In this document: positions 1 through 8,581 of the stretch, in pieces | Position numbering within the stretch: position 1 is the first letter of the stretch | Layout: every line of letters starts with the position of its first letter | NCBI GenBank assembly: GCA_964242305.1 | Contig: CAXTBB010000019.1 | Location: forward strand, 6,247 to 70,246 | Reading direction: 5' to 3' | Origin: DATLGB01 sp964242305 | Lineage (GTDB): Bacteria; Actinomycetota; Thermoleophilia; Solirubrobacterales; Solirubrobacteraceae | DNA length: 64,000 bases | Notes under the pieces: model-generated | Database searches by the model: none | Told to the model about the DNA's origin: nothing | Seen by the model: only the letters and a program-made list of their open reading frames with translations | Program-made: the position numbers and the translations under genes

Positions 1-1
1 C

Positions 2-835
2 GAGGTCATCGAGTCGGGTGAGTGCGACTTCTACAAGGACATCGCCGTGCAGATCCCGCTGCGCGTGCTCATGAACCTGATGGGCGTGCCGGAGGAGGAC
101 ACGGGCAAGTTCTACGACTGGACCGCCGACATCGAGAAGGCCCAGCGCTCGAAGGAGCCCAACGCGGCCGTCGACACCTTCGGCGAGATGGCCGGGTACC
201 TGTTCGAGGCCATCCAGCAGCAGCTCGGGAAGGAGGAGGACACGCTGGTCAAGCGCCTCAGCCAGGCCGAGGTCGACGGCGAGTCGCTCGACGAGGGCGA
301 GCTGATGACCTTCTTCGCGCTGCTCGGCTTCGCCGGCAACGACACGACGCGCAACACGTGCGCGACGGGCATGTACGAGCTGCTGCGCCACCCGGACGCG
401 CTCGAGGCGCTCAAGGCGGACCCGGACGGCATCCCCGCGGCGGTCGAGGAGATCCTGCGCTACACGAACGTCGTCCAGTGGTTCGGACGCGTCGCGACCA
501 AGGACGCCGAGATCGGCGGCCAGAAGATCGCGGCGGGCGACCGGATCATCATGTGGTACTCGTCCGCCTCGCGCGACGAGGACATCTTCGACGACCCGGA
601 CGCGTTCGACATCACGCGGTCAAAACCCGATCACAAGGCCTTCGGCGGCGGCGGCAAGCACATGTGCCTCGGCAACCAGGTCGCGCGCCTGGAGCTGCGC
701 ACGATCTACCGCGAGGTGCTCCGGCGGATGCCCGACATCGAGCTGGCCGGGAACGTCGAGTACCTCGGCTCGTCCTGGGCACACGCCATCCTGACCCTGC
801 CGGTGACCTTCACGCCCGGGGAGAAGGAGGGCTAG
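2..835 (+). CDS. Cytochrome P450, 3' part (start lies before the window)
   Basis: The reading frame is open from base 2, so the N-terminus is missing and about 277 residues are seen. The I-helix oxygen-activation motif FAGNDTTR, the K-helix ExxR (EEILRY) and the heme-ligand loop FGGGGKHMCLG are all intact. The protein should be a heme monooxygenase using the ferredoxin and reductase encoded just downstream on the other strand. Its 3' end overlaps the reductase gene tail-to-tail by 4 bp. Resemblance to CYP125/CYP124-type steroid or branched-lipid hydroxylases is a family-level impression from the heme loop and from neighbouring beta-oxidation genes. The substrate is unknown. Confidence 0.93.
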   Translation, partial: EVIESGECDFYKDIAVQIPLRVLMNLMGVPEEDTGKFYDWTADIEKAQRSKEPNAAVDTFGEMAGYLFEAIQQQLGKEEDTLVKRLSQAEVDGESLDEGELMTFFALLGFAGNDTTRNTCATGMYELLRHPDALEALKADPDGIPAAVEEILRYTNVVQWFGRVATKDAEIGGQKIAAGDRIIMWYSSASRDEDIFDDPDAFDITRSKPDHKAFGGGGKHMCLGNQVARLELRTIYREVLRRMPDIELAGNVEYLGSSWAHAILTLPVTFTPGEKEG

Positions 836-2007
836 CCGCTCGAGCTCAGCGCCTGGGTGAGCCTGCGGCGGTACTCCATCCAGGTCTTGTTCTTGTTGAA
901 GGTCACCGCACCGACGAGGTCGTCGTCGCGGTGGCCCTCGACGACGAGCGCGCCGTCCTCGTCGTGGACCACCTCGCGGGTGTCGGCGCGGTGGAAGAGC
1001 CCGGCGGACTTGATCTTGACGTCGTACTGGTCCGACCAGAAGGTGGGCACCGCGTCGTAGGGGGTGCGGTCGCCGGGGTCGGCGAGCAGGCTCTTCGCGG
1101 CGGCGCGACCCATGTCGGACGCGTGCGTCCAGTGCTCGATGGAGACAGTGTCGCCGGCGGCGTGCGGATGGGGCCAGGCGGCGCAGTCGCCCGCCACGAC
1201 CACGTTGTCTGCGCCCTCGGCGACGCAGAAGACGTCGGCGACGACGGCGCCACCGGCGTCGAGCTCGAGCCCGGAGCCAAGCAGCCACTCCGTGTTGGGC
1301 ACGGAGCCGAGCGCGAGCAGCACGACGTCAGCGTCGATCTCCTCGCCGTCCTCGAGGATCACCCGCTCGACGTGGCCCTCACCGGCGAAGGACGCCACCT
1401 TGGCGTTGACGCGCACGTCGACGCCGTGGTCCGCGTGGACCGCCTGGGCGCGCTCCCCGGCCTCCGGGCCCAGCGGCAGGAGCGGATGAGGACCGGCCTC
1501 GAGCAGCGTCACGGACGCGGTCCCGCCCGTGCGCAGGGTGGCGGCGACCTCGCAGCCGATGAAGCCGGCGCCCACGATGACCACCCTGCTGTCCTCGGAC
1601 ACCGCCTCCCGCAGCGCCTTGGCGTCGTCGAGCGAGCGTAGCGTGAAGAAGCCGTCGAGGTCGGGGAGGTCCGGCCACTCGCGGGCGCGCCGGCCCGTGG
1701 CGATGACGAGGCCGTCGTAGTCCAAGGCGTCGCCGCCGGCGAGCTCCAGGCGCCCGGCGTCGACGTCGAGGCCGACCGCTCGCGCGCCGAGCCGCCAGTC
1801 CGCGTCCTCGAGCCGATCGGACTTGATCGCGCACTCGCCGTCGGTCATCTCCCCTGCCAGCAGCTGCTTGGACAGGGGCGGTCGCGTGTAGGGCCCGTGC
1901 TCCTCGTCCCCGACGATCGTCAGCCTGCCCTCGTAGCCGTCCTTGCGGAGCTGGTCCGCGGCGCGGGCGCCGGCCAGGCCGGCGCCGACGACGACGATGT
2001 GCTCCAT
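832..2007 (-). CDS. FAD-dependent ferredoxin reductase
   Basis: The 391-residue flavoprotein fits the rubredoxin/putidaredoxin-reductase family. It opens with an FAD dinucleotide fold (VVVGAGLAGARAAD), has a central NAD(P)-binding GxGxxG (VIVGAGFIGCEVAA) and a late VVVAGDCA motif contacting FAD. It should pass electrons from NAD(P)H to the small ferredoxin encoded directly upstream. Its ATG overlaps the ferredoxin stop codon (TGATG), so the two are translationally coupled. With the convergent P450 gene they make a class I three-component monooxygenase. Partner assignment is inferred from adjacency. Confidence 0.93.
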   Translation of the reverse strand: MEHIVVVGAGLAGARAADQLRKDGYEGRLTIVGDEEHGPYTRPPLSKQLLAGEMTDGECAIKSDRLEDADWRLGARAVGLDVDAGRLELAGGDALDYDGLVIATGRRAREWPDLPDLDGFFTLRSLDDAKALREAVSEDSRVVIVGAGFIGCEVAATLRTGGTASVTLLEAGPHPLLPLGPEAGERAQAVHADHGVDVRVNAKVASFAGEGHVERVILEDGEEIDADVVLLALGSVPNTEWLLGSGLELDAGGAVVADVFCVAEGADNVVVAGDCAAWPHPHAAGDTVSIEHWTHASDMGRAAAKSLLADPGDRTPYDAVPTFWSDQYDVKIKSAGLFHRADTREVVHDEDGALVVEGHRDDDLVGAVTFNKNKTWMEYRRRLTQALSSSG

Positions 2008-2201
2008 CAGCCTTCGATGGTGATGGCGGACGTCGGGCAGACGCTGGCGGCCTGCTCGGCGGCGTCGCGGCGGTCGTCGTCGGGCGACGAGTCGAGCACC
2101 CTGACCTTCTCGTCGTCGTCATCGAGCCCGAACAGGTCCTCGGCGGCGAACACGCACTCCCCGTACGCCTCGCACTTGTCCATGTCCACCTTGATCTTCA
2201 T
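2007..2201 (-). CDS. [3Fe-4S]-type ferredoxin for P450
   Basis: A 64-residue acidic ferredoxin. I chose the ATG at 2201 because GGGAGGCGGG sits immediately upstream, whereas the longer reading frame runs into the divergent gene. Cluster cysteines are C10 and C16 in CEAYGEC and C55 in CP. The position normally held by the middle cysteine is Tyr (CxxYxxC), as in known single-cluster P450 ferredoxins. It is the first gene of a ferredoxin-reductase pair and is preceded by two 13-bp operator copies. Electron transfer to the neighbouring P450 is inferred from context. Confidence 0.92.
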   Translation of the reverse strand: MKIKVDMDKCEAYGECVFAAEDLFGLDDDDEKVRVLDSSPDDDRRDAAEQAASVCPTSAITIEG

Positions 2202-2214
2202 CCCGCCTCCCTCG

Positions 2215-2240
2215 TGACGATGTGTCCAGACATAGTGTAC
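2215..2240. promoter_or_regulatory. Tandem TetR-like operator between ferredoxin and carboxyltransferase genes
   Basis: Two directly abutting 13-mers, TGACGATGTGTCC (2215-2227) and AGACATAGTGTAC (2228-2240), match the consensus RGACA-N3-TGTCY. They lie in the 79-bp gap between the divergent ferredoxin and carboxyltransferase starts, so one repressor could control both. A third in-phase copy at 2241-2253 is too degenerate to claim. Confidence 0.6.
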
Positions 2241-2280
2241 GGTCAATCGTATCGTAGATGACGCCCCCGATCCCGGAGAG

Positions 2281-3750
2281 GTGACCAAGGCGGTCGGCGT
2301 CGCCGAGCTCGAGCGTCGCCGCCGGCTCGCCGAGGACCGCCCGGTCGCGCGAGCGCGGGTGACGGCGCTGGTCGATCCCGGCTCGTTCGTCGAACTCGGG
2401 ATGCTCGCACACTCCGATCGCCCGGAGGTCGGCGAGCGCGCGCCCGCGGACGCCGTCGTCACGGGNNNNNNNNNNATCGACGGTCGCAAGGTGTGCGTGA
2501 TCGCCAACGATCCCACCGTGCTGGCCGGCACGACCGGCCGCGTCGGTGCGCGCAAGCAGGGCCAGCTGATGAGCCTCGCGGCGCGCAAGGGCTATCCGCT
2601 CGTGATGCTCGGCGACGCCAACGGCGGCCGCCTCCCCGATCTGCTCGGCTCGGACTTCGGCGCACCCGTCGGCTCCGACGAGGGCGAGCACTTCCTCGGC
2701 CTGCGCGTCATGGAGGACCGCATCCCGCGCGTGACCGCCATCCTCGGCAACGCGTACGGGGACCCGGTGTTCTGGGCGGGATCGAGTGACCTCGTGGTGA
2801 TGGCCGAGGACGCCTCGCTGGCCCTCAGCGGGCCGTCGCTGGTCGCGTCCGCCACCGGCGCCCAGACGACCCACGAGGAGCTCGGGGGCCCGGCGATGAC
2901 GGAGCGCGCCACGGGAGTGGTCGGGCGTGTCGAGGCCACGCCGGAGGACGTCTTCGCGACCGTCCGGCGCTTCCTCGGCTACCTGCCCTCGAACGCCACG
3001 CTGGCGGCGCCGCAGGCACCGCCAGCCGCGCCGGCCGTCACCGGCGAGCAGGTCGCCGCCGCCGTTCCCGACCGCGGGCGGCGCGGCTACGACATCCACC
3101 GGGTGATCGACGGCGTCGTCGACGCCGGGTCGTTCCTCGAGCTCCACCCGCGCTTCGGGCGCTCGGTCTGCGTGGGCCTTGGCCGGATCGAGGGCGCGCC
3201 GGTCGGCATCGCCGCCAACCAGCCCAAGGTCCGGGGCGGGACCCTCGACGCGGACGCCATCGTCAAGCTCACGAGGCTGGTCGACGTCTGCGACGGCTTC
3301 GGGCTGCCGCTCGTGTTCCTGCAGGACCTGCCGGGTGTCCTGATCGGCCTGGAGGCGGAGCGCACCGCCGTCGCGCCCAAGCTGATAGCGCTCTACACGG
3401 CGATCGCGCGCTCGGCGGTGCCGAAGGTCACGGTCGTACTGCGCAAGGCGTTCGGGTTCGGCTACATCGCCATGGGCGGCGCGCCGCTGGGCGTCGACTA
3501 CGTGGTGGCCTGGCCCAACGCGGAGATCGGCTTCATGTCGGCGCGCAACGCCGTCGAGGTCATGCACGCGCGGCGCCTGCGCGAGGCCGAGGACCGCGAC
3601 GCCCTGTTCGCGGAGCTCGAGCTGGAGATGCACAGCGCGTTCGCCCCATGGCGAGCCGCCTCGCAGTCCTTCATCCACGACGTCATCCGGCCGCAGGACA
3701 CGCGACAGGCGGTGGTCAACGGGTTGTCGATCGGACGGGGGTACCGGTGA
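2281..3750 (+). CDS. Acyl-CoA carboxylase carboxyltransferase (beta) subunit
   Basis: This is a carboxyl-transferase-domain protein of about 489 residues, of the propionyl/methylcrotonyl-CoA carboxylase beta type. Such enzymes move CO2 from biotin to an acyl-CoA. Typical elements are the N-terminal IDGRKVCVIANDPTV segment, a G-rich oxyanion region (RKAFGFGYIAMGG) and the late EIGFMSARNAVEVMHA region. The start is GTG 2281 with GGAGAG just upstream. Ten unknown bases (2466-2475) interrupt the coding sequence but keep the frame. The next gene overlaps its stop (GTGA). No biotin-carboxylase subunit is in the window, so the holoenzyme partner lies elsewhere. Confidence 0.9.
   Translation: MTKAVGVAELERRRRLAEDRPVARARVTALVDPGSFVELGMLAHSDRPEVGERAPADAVVTXXXXIDGRKVCVIANDPTVLAGTTGRVGARKQGQLMSLAARKGYPLVMLGDANGGRLPDLLGSDFGAPVGSDEGEHFLGLRVMEDRIPRVTAILGNAYGDPVFWAGSSDLVVMAEDASLALSGPSLVASATGAQTTHEELGGPAMTERATGVVGRVEATPEDVFATVRRFLGYLPSNATLAAPQAPPAAPAVTGEQVAAAVPDRGRRGYDIHRVIDGVVDAGSFLELHPRFGRSVCVGLGRIEGAPVGIAANQPKVRGGTLDADAIVKLTRLVDVCDGFGLPLVFLQDLPGVLIGLEAERTAVAPKLIALYTAIARSAVPKVTVVLRKAFGFGYIAMGGAPLGVDYVVAWPNAEIGFMSARNAVEVMHARRLREAEDRDALFAELELEMHSAFAPWRAASQSFIHDVIRPQDTRQAVVNGLSIGRGYR
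2466..2475. other. Assembly gap (10 N)
   Basis: Ten N bases fall inside the carboxyltransferase gene. The flanks read VVTG and IDGRK. Family members usually have three residues (such as W-G-R) between them, so the ten bases match the expected spacing and the gap is probably correctly sized. Confidence 0.95.
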
Positions 3751-5198
3751 TCATCGGGGTGATCGGAGCCGGGACGATGGGGGCAGGCATCGCCCAGCTC
3801 GCCGCGGCGTCCGGCGCGACCACGCGCCTGTACGATCCGGACCCGGCGGCGCTCGAGGCCGGCCTGGCCAAGGTCGCCAAGCGGCTCGAAGAGGCGGCGA
3901 TGGCGCGCGTGCAGCCCGCCACGGAGCTGGCGGCGCTGGCCGACTGCGAGCTGGTGGTGGAGGCGGCCCCGGAGCGCCTCGCCCTCAAGCTCGAGCTCTT
4001 CGGGGCGCTCGCCGAGCACGTGGATGGCGCCTGCGTGCTGGCCACCAACACGTCGTCGCTGTCCGTGACGGAGATCGCCGCCGGCGTCCCGGGTCCCGAG
4101 CGGGTCGTCGGGCTGCACTTCTTCAACCCGGCGCCGGTGATGAAGCTGGTCGAAGTCGTCGCGGGCGCACAGTCGTCCTCGCGCGCGCTCACGCTCGCGC
4201 GCCAGGTCGGGGCGGCAATGGGCAAGACGGTGGTCGACGCCGCCGACGTCGCCGGGTTCCTCGTCAACCGCGTCAACCGGCCGTTCTCGCTGGAGGCGCT
4301 CAAGCTGCTCGAGGAACGGGTCGCCTCCGTCGAGGCCATCGACCGGATCCTGCGCCTGGGCGGGGGCTTCCGGATGGGGCCGTTCGAGCTGATGGACCTG
4401 ATCGGCATCGAGACCAACCACGCCGTCGCGGAGTCCTTCCGGCGCGCCTCCTACGGCGAGCCGCGCTACCGGCCGTCGCCACTGGCGGCGCGCATGGTCG
4501 CGGCGGGGACGCTGGGACGCAAGACCGACCGGGGCTGGTACGCGTACCCCCGGGGCCGGCCGGAGGACCCCGAGCCGCCCGCGCCCGGCGATGGTTCCGG
4601 GCGGGTCGTGCGCGTGCTCGGCGACGAGCCGCTCGCGGGCGAGCTCGCGGCCGCCCTCGCCGGCGCCGGCTATGCGTCGGACGGCGCCGAGCCGTGGCTC
4701 ACCGTCACCTTCGGACCGGACGCCGAGGGCCCGGTGCTGCGGCTCGTGCGCGACGACTTCCTCCACGTGCGCGATCCGGAGGCGGCGGGCTTTCACTGCG
4801 TCGCCCCGTTCGACGCGGTGCGGCTCGTGGAGCTGACCTCGACCGCGCGGACGGACCCGGCGGCGTCGGCGCGCGCCCGCGAGCTGTTCGGTGTCCTCGG
4901 CCGGCTCACGGAGGACGTCGACGACGCTCCCGGCCTCGTCACGGGCCGGGTGGTCGCACAGCTGATCAACGAGGCCGCCTTCCTGCTCGGCGAGGGCCAC
5001 GGCAGCGCGGAGGACGTCGACGCCGGCCTCACCCTCGGCCTCAACCATCCGCGCGGCCCCGTGGCGTGGTCCGAGGCGATCGGACTGCCCGCCGTCGTCG
5101 CGACCCTCGACGGGCTCCAGCGTGCGCTCGGCGAGTCGCGCTATCGCGTCGCGCCGCTGCTGCGCAAGCGCGCGGCGATCGGCGCCGGCCTGCGTTAG
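3747..5198 (+). CDS. 3-hydroxyacyl-CoA dehydrogenase, PaaH-like
   Basis: This NAD-dependent enzyme has 483 residues and should oxidise a 3-hydroxyacyl-CoA to the 3-ketoacyl-CoA. The start is the GTG at 3747 that overlaps the previous stop, giving an N-terminus directly at the Rossmann motif GVIGAGTMGAG. The catalytic region GLHFFNPAPVMKLVEV and the FLVNRVNRP segment of the first C-terminal domain are present. A second C-terminal 3HCDH-like domain follows (about residues 370-470), as in the long PaaH-type members. It is co-transcribed with the carboxyltransferase and acts just before the thiolase in beta-oxidation logic. Confidence 0.92.
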   Translation: MIIGVIGAGTMGAGIAQLAAASGATTRLYDPDPAALEAGLAKVAKRLEEAAMARVQPATELAALADCELVVEAAPERLALKLELFGALAEHVDGACVLATNTSSLSVTEIAAGVPGPERVVGLHFFNPAPVMKLVEVVAGAQSSSRALTLARQVGAAMGKTVVDAADVAGFLVNRVNRPFSLEALKLLEERVASVEAIDRILRLGGGFRMGPFELMDLIGIETNHAVAESFRRASYGEPRYRPSPLAARMVAAGTLGRKTDRGWYAYPRGRPEDPEPPAPGDGSGRVVRVLGDEPLAGELAAALAGAGYASDGAEPWLTVTFGPDAEGPVLRLVRDDFLHVRDPEAAGFHCVAPFDAVRLVELTSTARTDPAASARARELFGVLGRLTEDVDDAPGLVTGRVVAQLINEAAFLLGEGHGSAEDVDAGLTLGLNHPRGPVAWSEAIGLPAVVATLDGLQRALGESRYRVAPLLRKRAAIGAGLR

Positions 5199-5210
5199 CG
5201 CGCGCCGCGC

Positions 5211-6404
5211 CTAGCCGGCTGCGGCGCCGACGATCGAGATGAACGAGACGCACGTGCCCGGCCGGCCGCCGAGGTTGTGGGTCATGCCCAGCGTCGGGTT
5301 CTCGAGCTGGCGCTCCCCGGCCGCCCCGCGGAACTGCTGCCAGCACTCGAACAGCATCCGAAGCCCGCTCGCGCCGACCGGATGGCCGAAGGACTTCAGG
5401 CCGCCGTCCGGGTTGATCGGCAGCCGCCCGTCGAGGTCGAAGTGGCCGTCCAGCGAGTCCCGCCAGGCCTGCCCCCGATCGGAGAACCCCATGTCCTCCA
5501 TCAGCACCAGCTCGGTCGGCGTGAAGCAGTCGTGCACCTCCGCCAGCGAGATCTCCGTGCGCGGATCGGTGACGCCGGCCTGCGCGTAGGCGTCCTTCGC
5601 GCACGCCACGACCTCGTGGAAGGTGGTGTAGTCGTAGTCGGAGTCGATCGGTCCGCTGGCCGGGCCGGCGGTCATGGCCAGCGCCTTCACGAACATCGGG
5701 TTGTCGGTGTAGCGATGCGCGTCCTCGGCGCGCACGATCAGCGCGGCGGCCGCGCCGTCGGAGACCCCCGAGCAGTCGAAGACGCCCAGGCGGCCCGCCA
5801 CGACCGGCGACGCGGCGATCTTCTCCTTCGGGACCTCTTTGCGGAACTGCGCGCGCTCGTTGCGAGCCCCGTTGACGTGGTTCTTCCAGGCCACGTGCGT
5901 CATCGCGTCGCGCATGTCCTGCGGGTCGACACCGTACTTGCGGCAGTAGGCCGGATCGAGCAGCGAGAACGCCGCCGGAGCGGTGATGGTGAGCTCGGGG
6001 GCGGTGCCGTCCCCGGCGACGTTGGACCGCACCAGCCCCGAGTACCCGGAGTCCTTGAGCTTTTCGACCCCGACCGCCATCACGCGGTCGTACGCGCCGC
6101 TCGCGACGGCGTAGCAGGCGTTGCGGAACGCCTCCGATCCGGTCGCGCACATGTTCTCGACCCGCGTGACCGGCTTGTAGTCGACGTTGATGGCCTTGGA
6201 GAGCACCGTGCCCGACTGGCCGGAGCTCATCGTTCCGAACCAGTACGCGTCGACGTCGGCCTGCGGGATCGCCGGTGTCGACGCGAACGCCTGCTGCGTC
6301 GCGTCGACGAGCATGTCCTCCGTCGACTGGTCCCAGTGCTCGCCGAAGCGCGTGCAGCCCATCCCGACGATGGCGACCCTGTCCTTGATCCCGTTAGACG
6401 CCAT
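5211..6404 (-). CDS. Thiolase, SCP2/lipid-transfer type
   Basis: The 397-residue protein carries an acyl-accepting Cys86 in NMCATGSEA, His291 in HDCFT and His341 in GHPVGASG, all as expected for a working SCP2-type thiolase. The C-terminal loop reads NLGGRPGTCVSF rather than the CxG of biosynthetic thiolases. It should cleave a 3-ketoacyl-CoA, or act as an aldolase like the steroid Ltp proteins. Its start overlaps the upstream HMGCS-like/DUF35 gene by 11 bp, suggesting a complex. DUF35 proteins are known partners of such thiolases. Confidence 0.92.
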   Translation of the reverse strand: MASNGIKDRVAIVGMGCTRFGEHWDQSTEDMLVDATQQAFASTPAIPQADVDAYWFGTMSSGQSGTVLSKAINVDYKPVTRVENMCATGSEAFRNACYAVASGAYDRVMAVGVEKLKDSGYSGLVRSNVAGDGTAPELTITAPAAFSLLDPAYCRKYGVDPQDMRDAMTHVAWKNHVNGARNERAQFRKEVPKEKIAASPVVAGRLGVFDCSGVSDGAAAALIVRAEDAHRYTDNPMFVKALAMTAGPASGPIDSDYDYTTFHEVVACAKDAYAQAGVTDPRTEISLAEVHDCFTPTELVLMEDMGFSDRGQAWRDSLDGHFDLDGRLPINPDGGLKSFGHPVGASGLRMLFECWQQFRGAAGERQLENPTLGMTHNLGGRPGTCVSFISIVGAAAG

Positions 6405-7764
6405 GCGCTGGCCTCACCTTCCAGAAGTAGTTGTGCACGCCGTCCACCGTGTACAGCTTGCGGAACGTCAGCTCCAGTGGCGTGCCGATGTCGACCTCCT
6501 CCGGGCCGGCGTCCGCGACCTCGAGCGTGTAACGGCCGCCGCCCTCGAAGTCCACCACCGCGTCGATGATCGGCGGCGCCGGCGAGAAGGCGAGCCGGTC
6601 GACGGTGTAGGTGGCGACGGTCCCGGCCCGACCGGCCAGGCCGACGCGTTCCATCCGGTCGACGGCGCCGCAGCGCGAGCACACCCGCCGGGGCGGGACG
6701 TGGACCTGGCCGCACGCCTCGCAGCGGCCACCGACGAAGCCGAACTTCCACGCCTCCGAGCGGTACGTGGGCGGCGCCGCCGGGCGCTCAGGCTCGGGCC
6801 GGCGCGGCGGCTCGCGGTGCAGCAGCCCGCGCCAGGTCAGGTAGGTCGCGTAGTTGATCGCGCGCCCGTGGCCGTTGAGCTGCGCGCGGACGGGCTCGGG
6901 ACGGCCGGCCGTCAGGCCGGCACACGTGCGCAGGACGATGGCGTCGCAGCCGTCGGCGGCCACCACGAGCAGGACGCTCTGGCCGGGCTCGGCGCGATCG
7001 AGCACGGCGGCGAGCTGCACGCCGGGGTCGGCGGCGCCGCTGTAGCCGATCGCGGGCGGGTCGGGGGCGACGCGGCCGGCGTGCTCGCGCACCGCCGCCG
7101 AAGCGGCGCGGCTGTGCGGACAGGAGACGACGACGTGGTCGGCCTGCTCGAGGCCCGCCCCGGCGAGCGCTCGGGCGACCGCGTCGCGGATCAGCGGCAG
7201 GTAGGCGTCCTGGCCGAAGCGCTCCTCCCACGAGCGGCTCGCCGACTCGCCGGGGACGCGCCAGCGGTCCAGGAACTCGCCGGTGGCCGAGGCCTGGGCG
7301 ACGACCTCGGCCAGCGGCTCGCCGTCGCCGAAGAACAGCGCCGCGGCGGCGTCGGCGCTCCCCGCCTCGTCGGCGGACCCGGGGCGGCCCGTGCGCAGGT
7401 CGCTGAGGACGGCGAGGCCACCGGTGGCCGCGGCCGAGCGGATCGCCGCGACGGCTGAGCGCGGTGAGCCGGCCAGGTCGGCGGCGAACCCCTCGTGCCC
7501 GAGGTCGAGCGCGGCGTGGATCGCCGTGGCGTTGGTCTTGTCCAGGTACGGCGGGGAGGTCGTGGCGAAGAGGATGCTGCCGGGCCGGGCGCCGGCCGGC
7601 AGCGCGCGCCGCGCCGCCTCCACCCCCATCGTCGTCGCGTCCTCGTCGAAGGACGCCACCACGCGCTCGCCCGTGCTCCCACCGCTGCCCAGGGAGTCGC
7701 GGATGGCCGCGCGAGACAGCCGGTGGCGGGGGACGTAGACCCCGTATCCAGTCAACGGACGCAT
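6394..7764 (-). CDS. HMG-CoA-synthase-like domain fused to DUF35 zinc ribbon/OB fold
   Basis: The protein has 456 residues from the ATG at 7764. The first 300 or so resemble archaeal-type HMG-CoA synthase/KAS III (start GYGVYVPRHRLS; FDEDATTMGVEAARRAL). The C-terminal part from about residue 335 is a DUF35 module: zinc cysteines C348, C351, C362 and C365, then an OB fold. Where HMG-CoA synthases carry the acyl-cysteine (ACKAGT-like), this protein reads AADLAGSPRSA, so the nucleophile appears lost. It probably acts as a scaffold or CoA-binding partner for the adjacent thiolase. The start codon lies within an operator copy, so the mRNA may be nearly leaderless. Confidence 0.82.
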   Translation of the reverse strand: MRPLTGYGVYVPRHRLSRAAIRDSLGSGGSTGERVVASFDEDATTMGVEAARRALPAGARPGSILFATTSPPYLDKTNATAIHAALDLGHEGFAADLAGSPRSAVAAIRSAAATGGLAVLSDLRTGRPGSADEAGSADAAAALFFGDGEPLAEVVAQASATGEFLDRWRVPGESASRSWEERFGQDAYLPLIRDAVARALAGAGLEQADHVVVSCPHSRAASAAVREHAGRVAPDPPAIGYSGAADPGVQLAAVLDRAEPGQSVLLVVAADGCDAIVLRTCAGLTAGRPEPVRAQLNGHGRAINYATYLTWRGLLHREPPRRPEPERPAAPPTYRSEAWKFGFVGGRCEACGQVHVPPRRVCSRCGAVDRMERVGLAGRAGTVATYTVDRLAFSPAPPIIDAVVDFEGGGRYTLEVADAGPEEVDIGTPLELTFRKLYTVDGVHNYFWKVRPAHGV

Positions 7765-7782
7765 TGTCTGGACACATAGTAC
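7757..7782. promoter_or_regulatory. Tandem TetR-like operator between HMGCS-like and enoyl-CoA hydratase genes
   Basis: Abutting 13-mers GGACGCATTGTCT (7757-7769) and GGACACATAGTAC (7770-7782) match RGACA-N3-TGTCY with one and two mismatches. They cover the start codon of the minus-strand gene and end 10 bp before the plus-strand ATG. Confidence 0.55.
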
Positions 7783-7792
7783 AGTGCCGCCC

Positions 7793-8578
7793 ATGAGCGA
7801 CGTCCTCTCCAAGCGAGACGGTGGCGTGGCCCGTCTCACCCTCAACCGCCCGGACGTCCTCAACGCGTGGACCCCCGAGCTCGGCCGGGCACTGCTCGCC
7901 GCGCTGCGCGAGGCTGCCGCCGACCCCGGTATCCGGGCCGTGCTGATCACGGGCGCCGGCCGCGCGTTCTCCGCGGGCGCCGACGTCAAGCACCGGCGCG
8001 AGCGTCTCGACGACGGCACGCCCGACCTGTCAACCCGGCTGCGGGAGATCTACAACCCGCTCGTCATGACCATCCGCGAGGCGCCCAAGCCGGTCGTCGC
8101 TGCGGTCAACGGCCCCGCCGCTGGCCTGGGCGCGTCGCTGGCGCTGGCGTGCGACTTCGTGCTTGCCGCCGAGTCGGCCTACCTGCTGCTGGCGTTCGTC
8201 CACATCGGCGTGATGCCCGACGCCGGCGCCACCTTCTTCCTGACCGAGCGCGTCGGCTCGCTGCGCGCGACGGAGCTGGCCATGCTAGGCGAGCGTCTGT
8301 CCGCCACCCGCGCGCTGGAGTGGGGCGCGGTCAACGCCGTCCACCCCGACGCGGAGCTGCTCGACGCGGCGTCAGCGCTCGCGCGGCGGCTCGCCGAGGC
8401 GCCCACCGTCGCGCTGGCGAGCATGAAGCGGGCCATCGGTGCCGCCGCCCAGGCGCGGCTCGCCGACCACCTCGAGCTGGAGGCCGGCCTGCAGCAGCGC
8501 CACGCCGCCACGGCGGACTACGCGGAGGGCGTGGCGGCCTTCAGCGAGAAGCGCCGGCCACGCTTTGCGGGGCGCTGA
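7793..8578 (+). CDS. Enoyl-CoA hydratase/isomerase family protein
   Basis: This crotonase-fold enzyme has 261 residues and should hydrate or isomerise an enoyl-CoA. The oxyanion segment RAFSAGADVKHRRE and the second glycine-rich strand PVVAAVNGPAAGLGASLALA are clear. In the second catalytic region VHIGVMPDAGATFFL, an Asp stands near one of the usual Glu positions, so hydratase chemistry is not assured. I chose ATG 7793 over GTG 7784, which would add three residues. No Shine-Dalgarno is visible with either. It is divergent from the HMGCS-like gene across a shared operator. Confidence 0.9.
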   Translation: MSDVLSKRDGGVARLTLNRPDVLNAWTPELGRALLAALREAAADPGIRAVLITGAGRAFSAGADVKHRRERLDDGTPDLSTRLREIYNPLVMTIREAPKPVVAAVNGPAAGLGASLALACDFVLAAESAYLLLAFVHIGVMPDAGATFFLTERVGSLRATELAMLGERLSATRALEWGAVNAVHPDAELLDAASALARRLAEAPTVALASMKRAIGAAAQARLADHLELEAGLQQRHAATADYAEGVAAFSEKRRPRFAGR

Positions 8579-8581
8579 ACC

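Noticed and set aside
2119..3678. 519-residue minus-strand frame over the carboxyltransferase gene
   Set aside because: It runs through the N gap and the intergenic operator and has no domain. The carboxyltransferase on the plus strand is clear.
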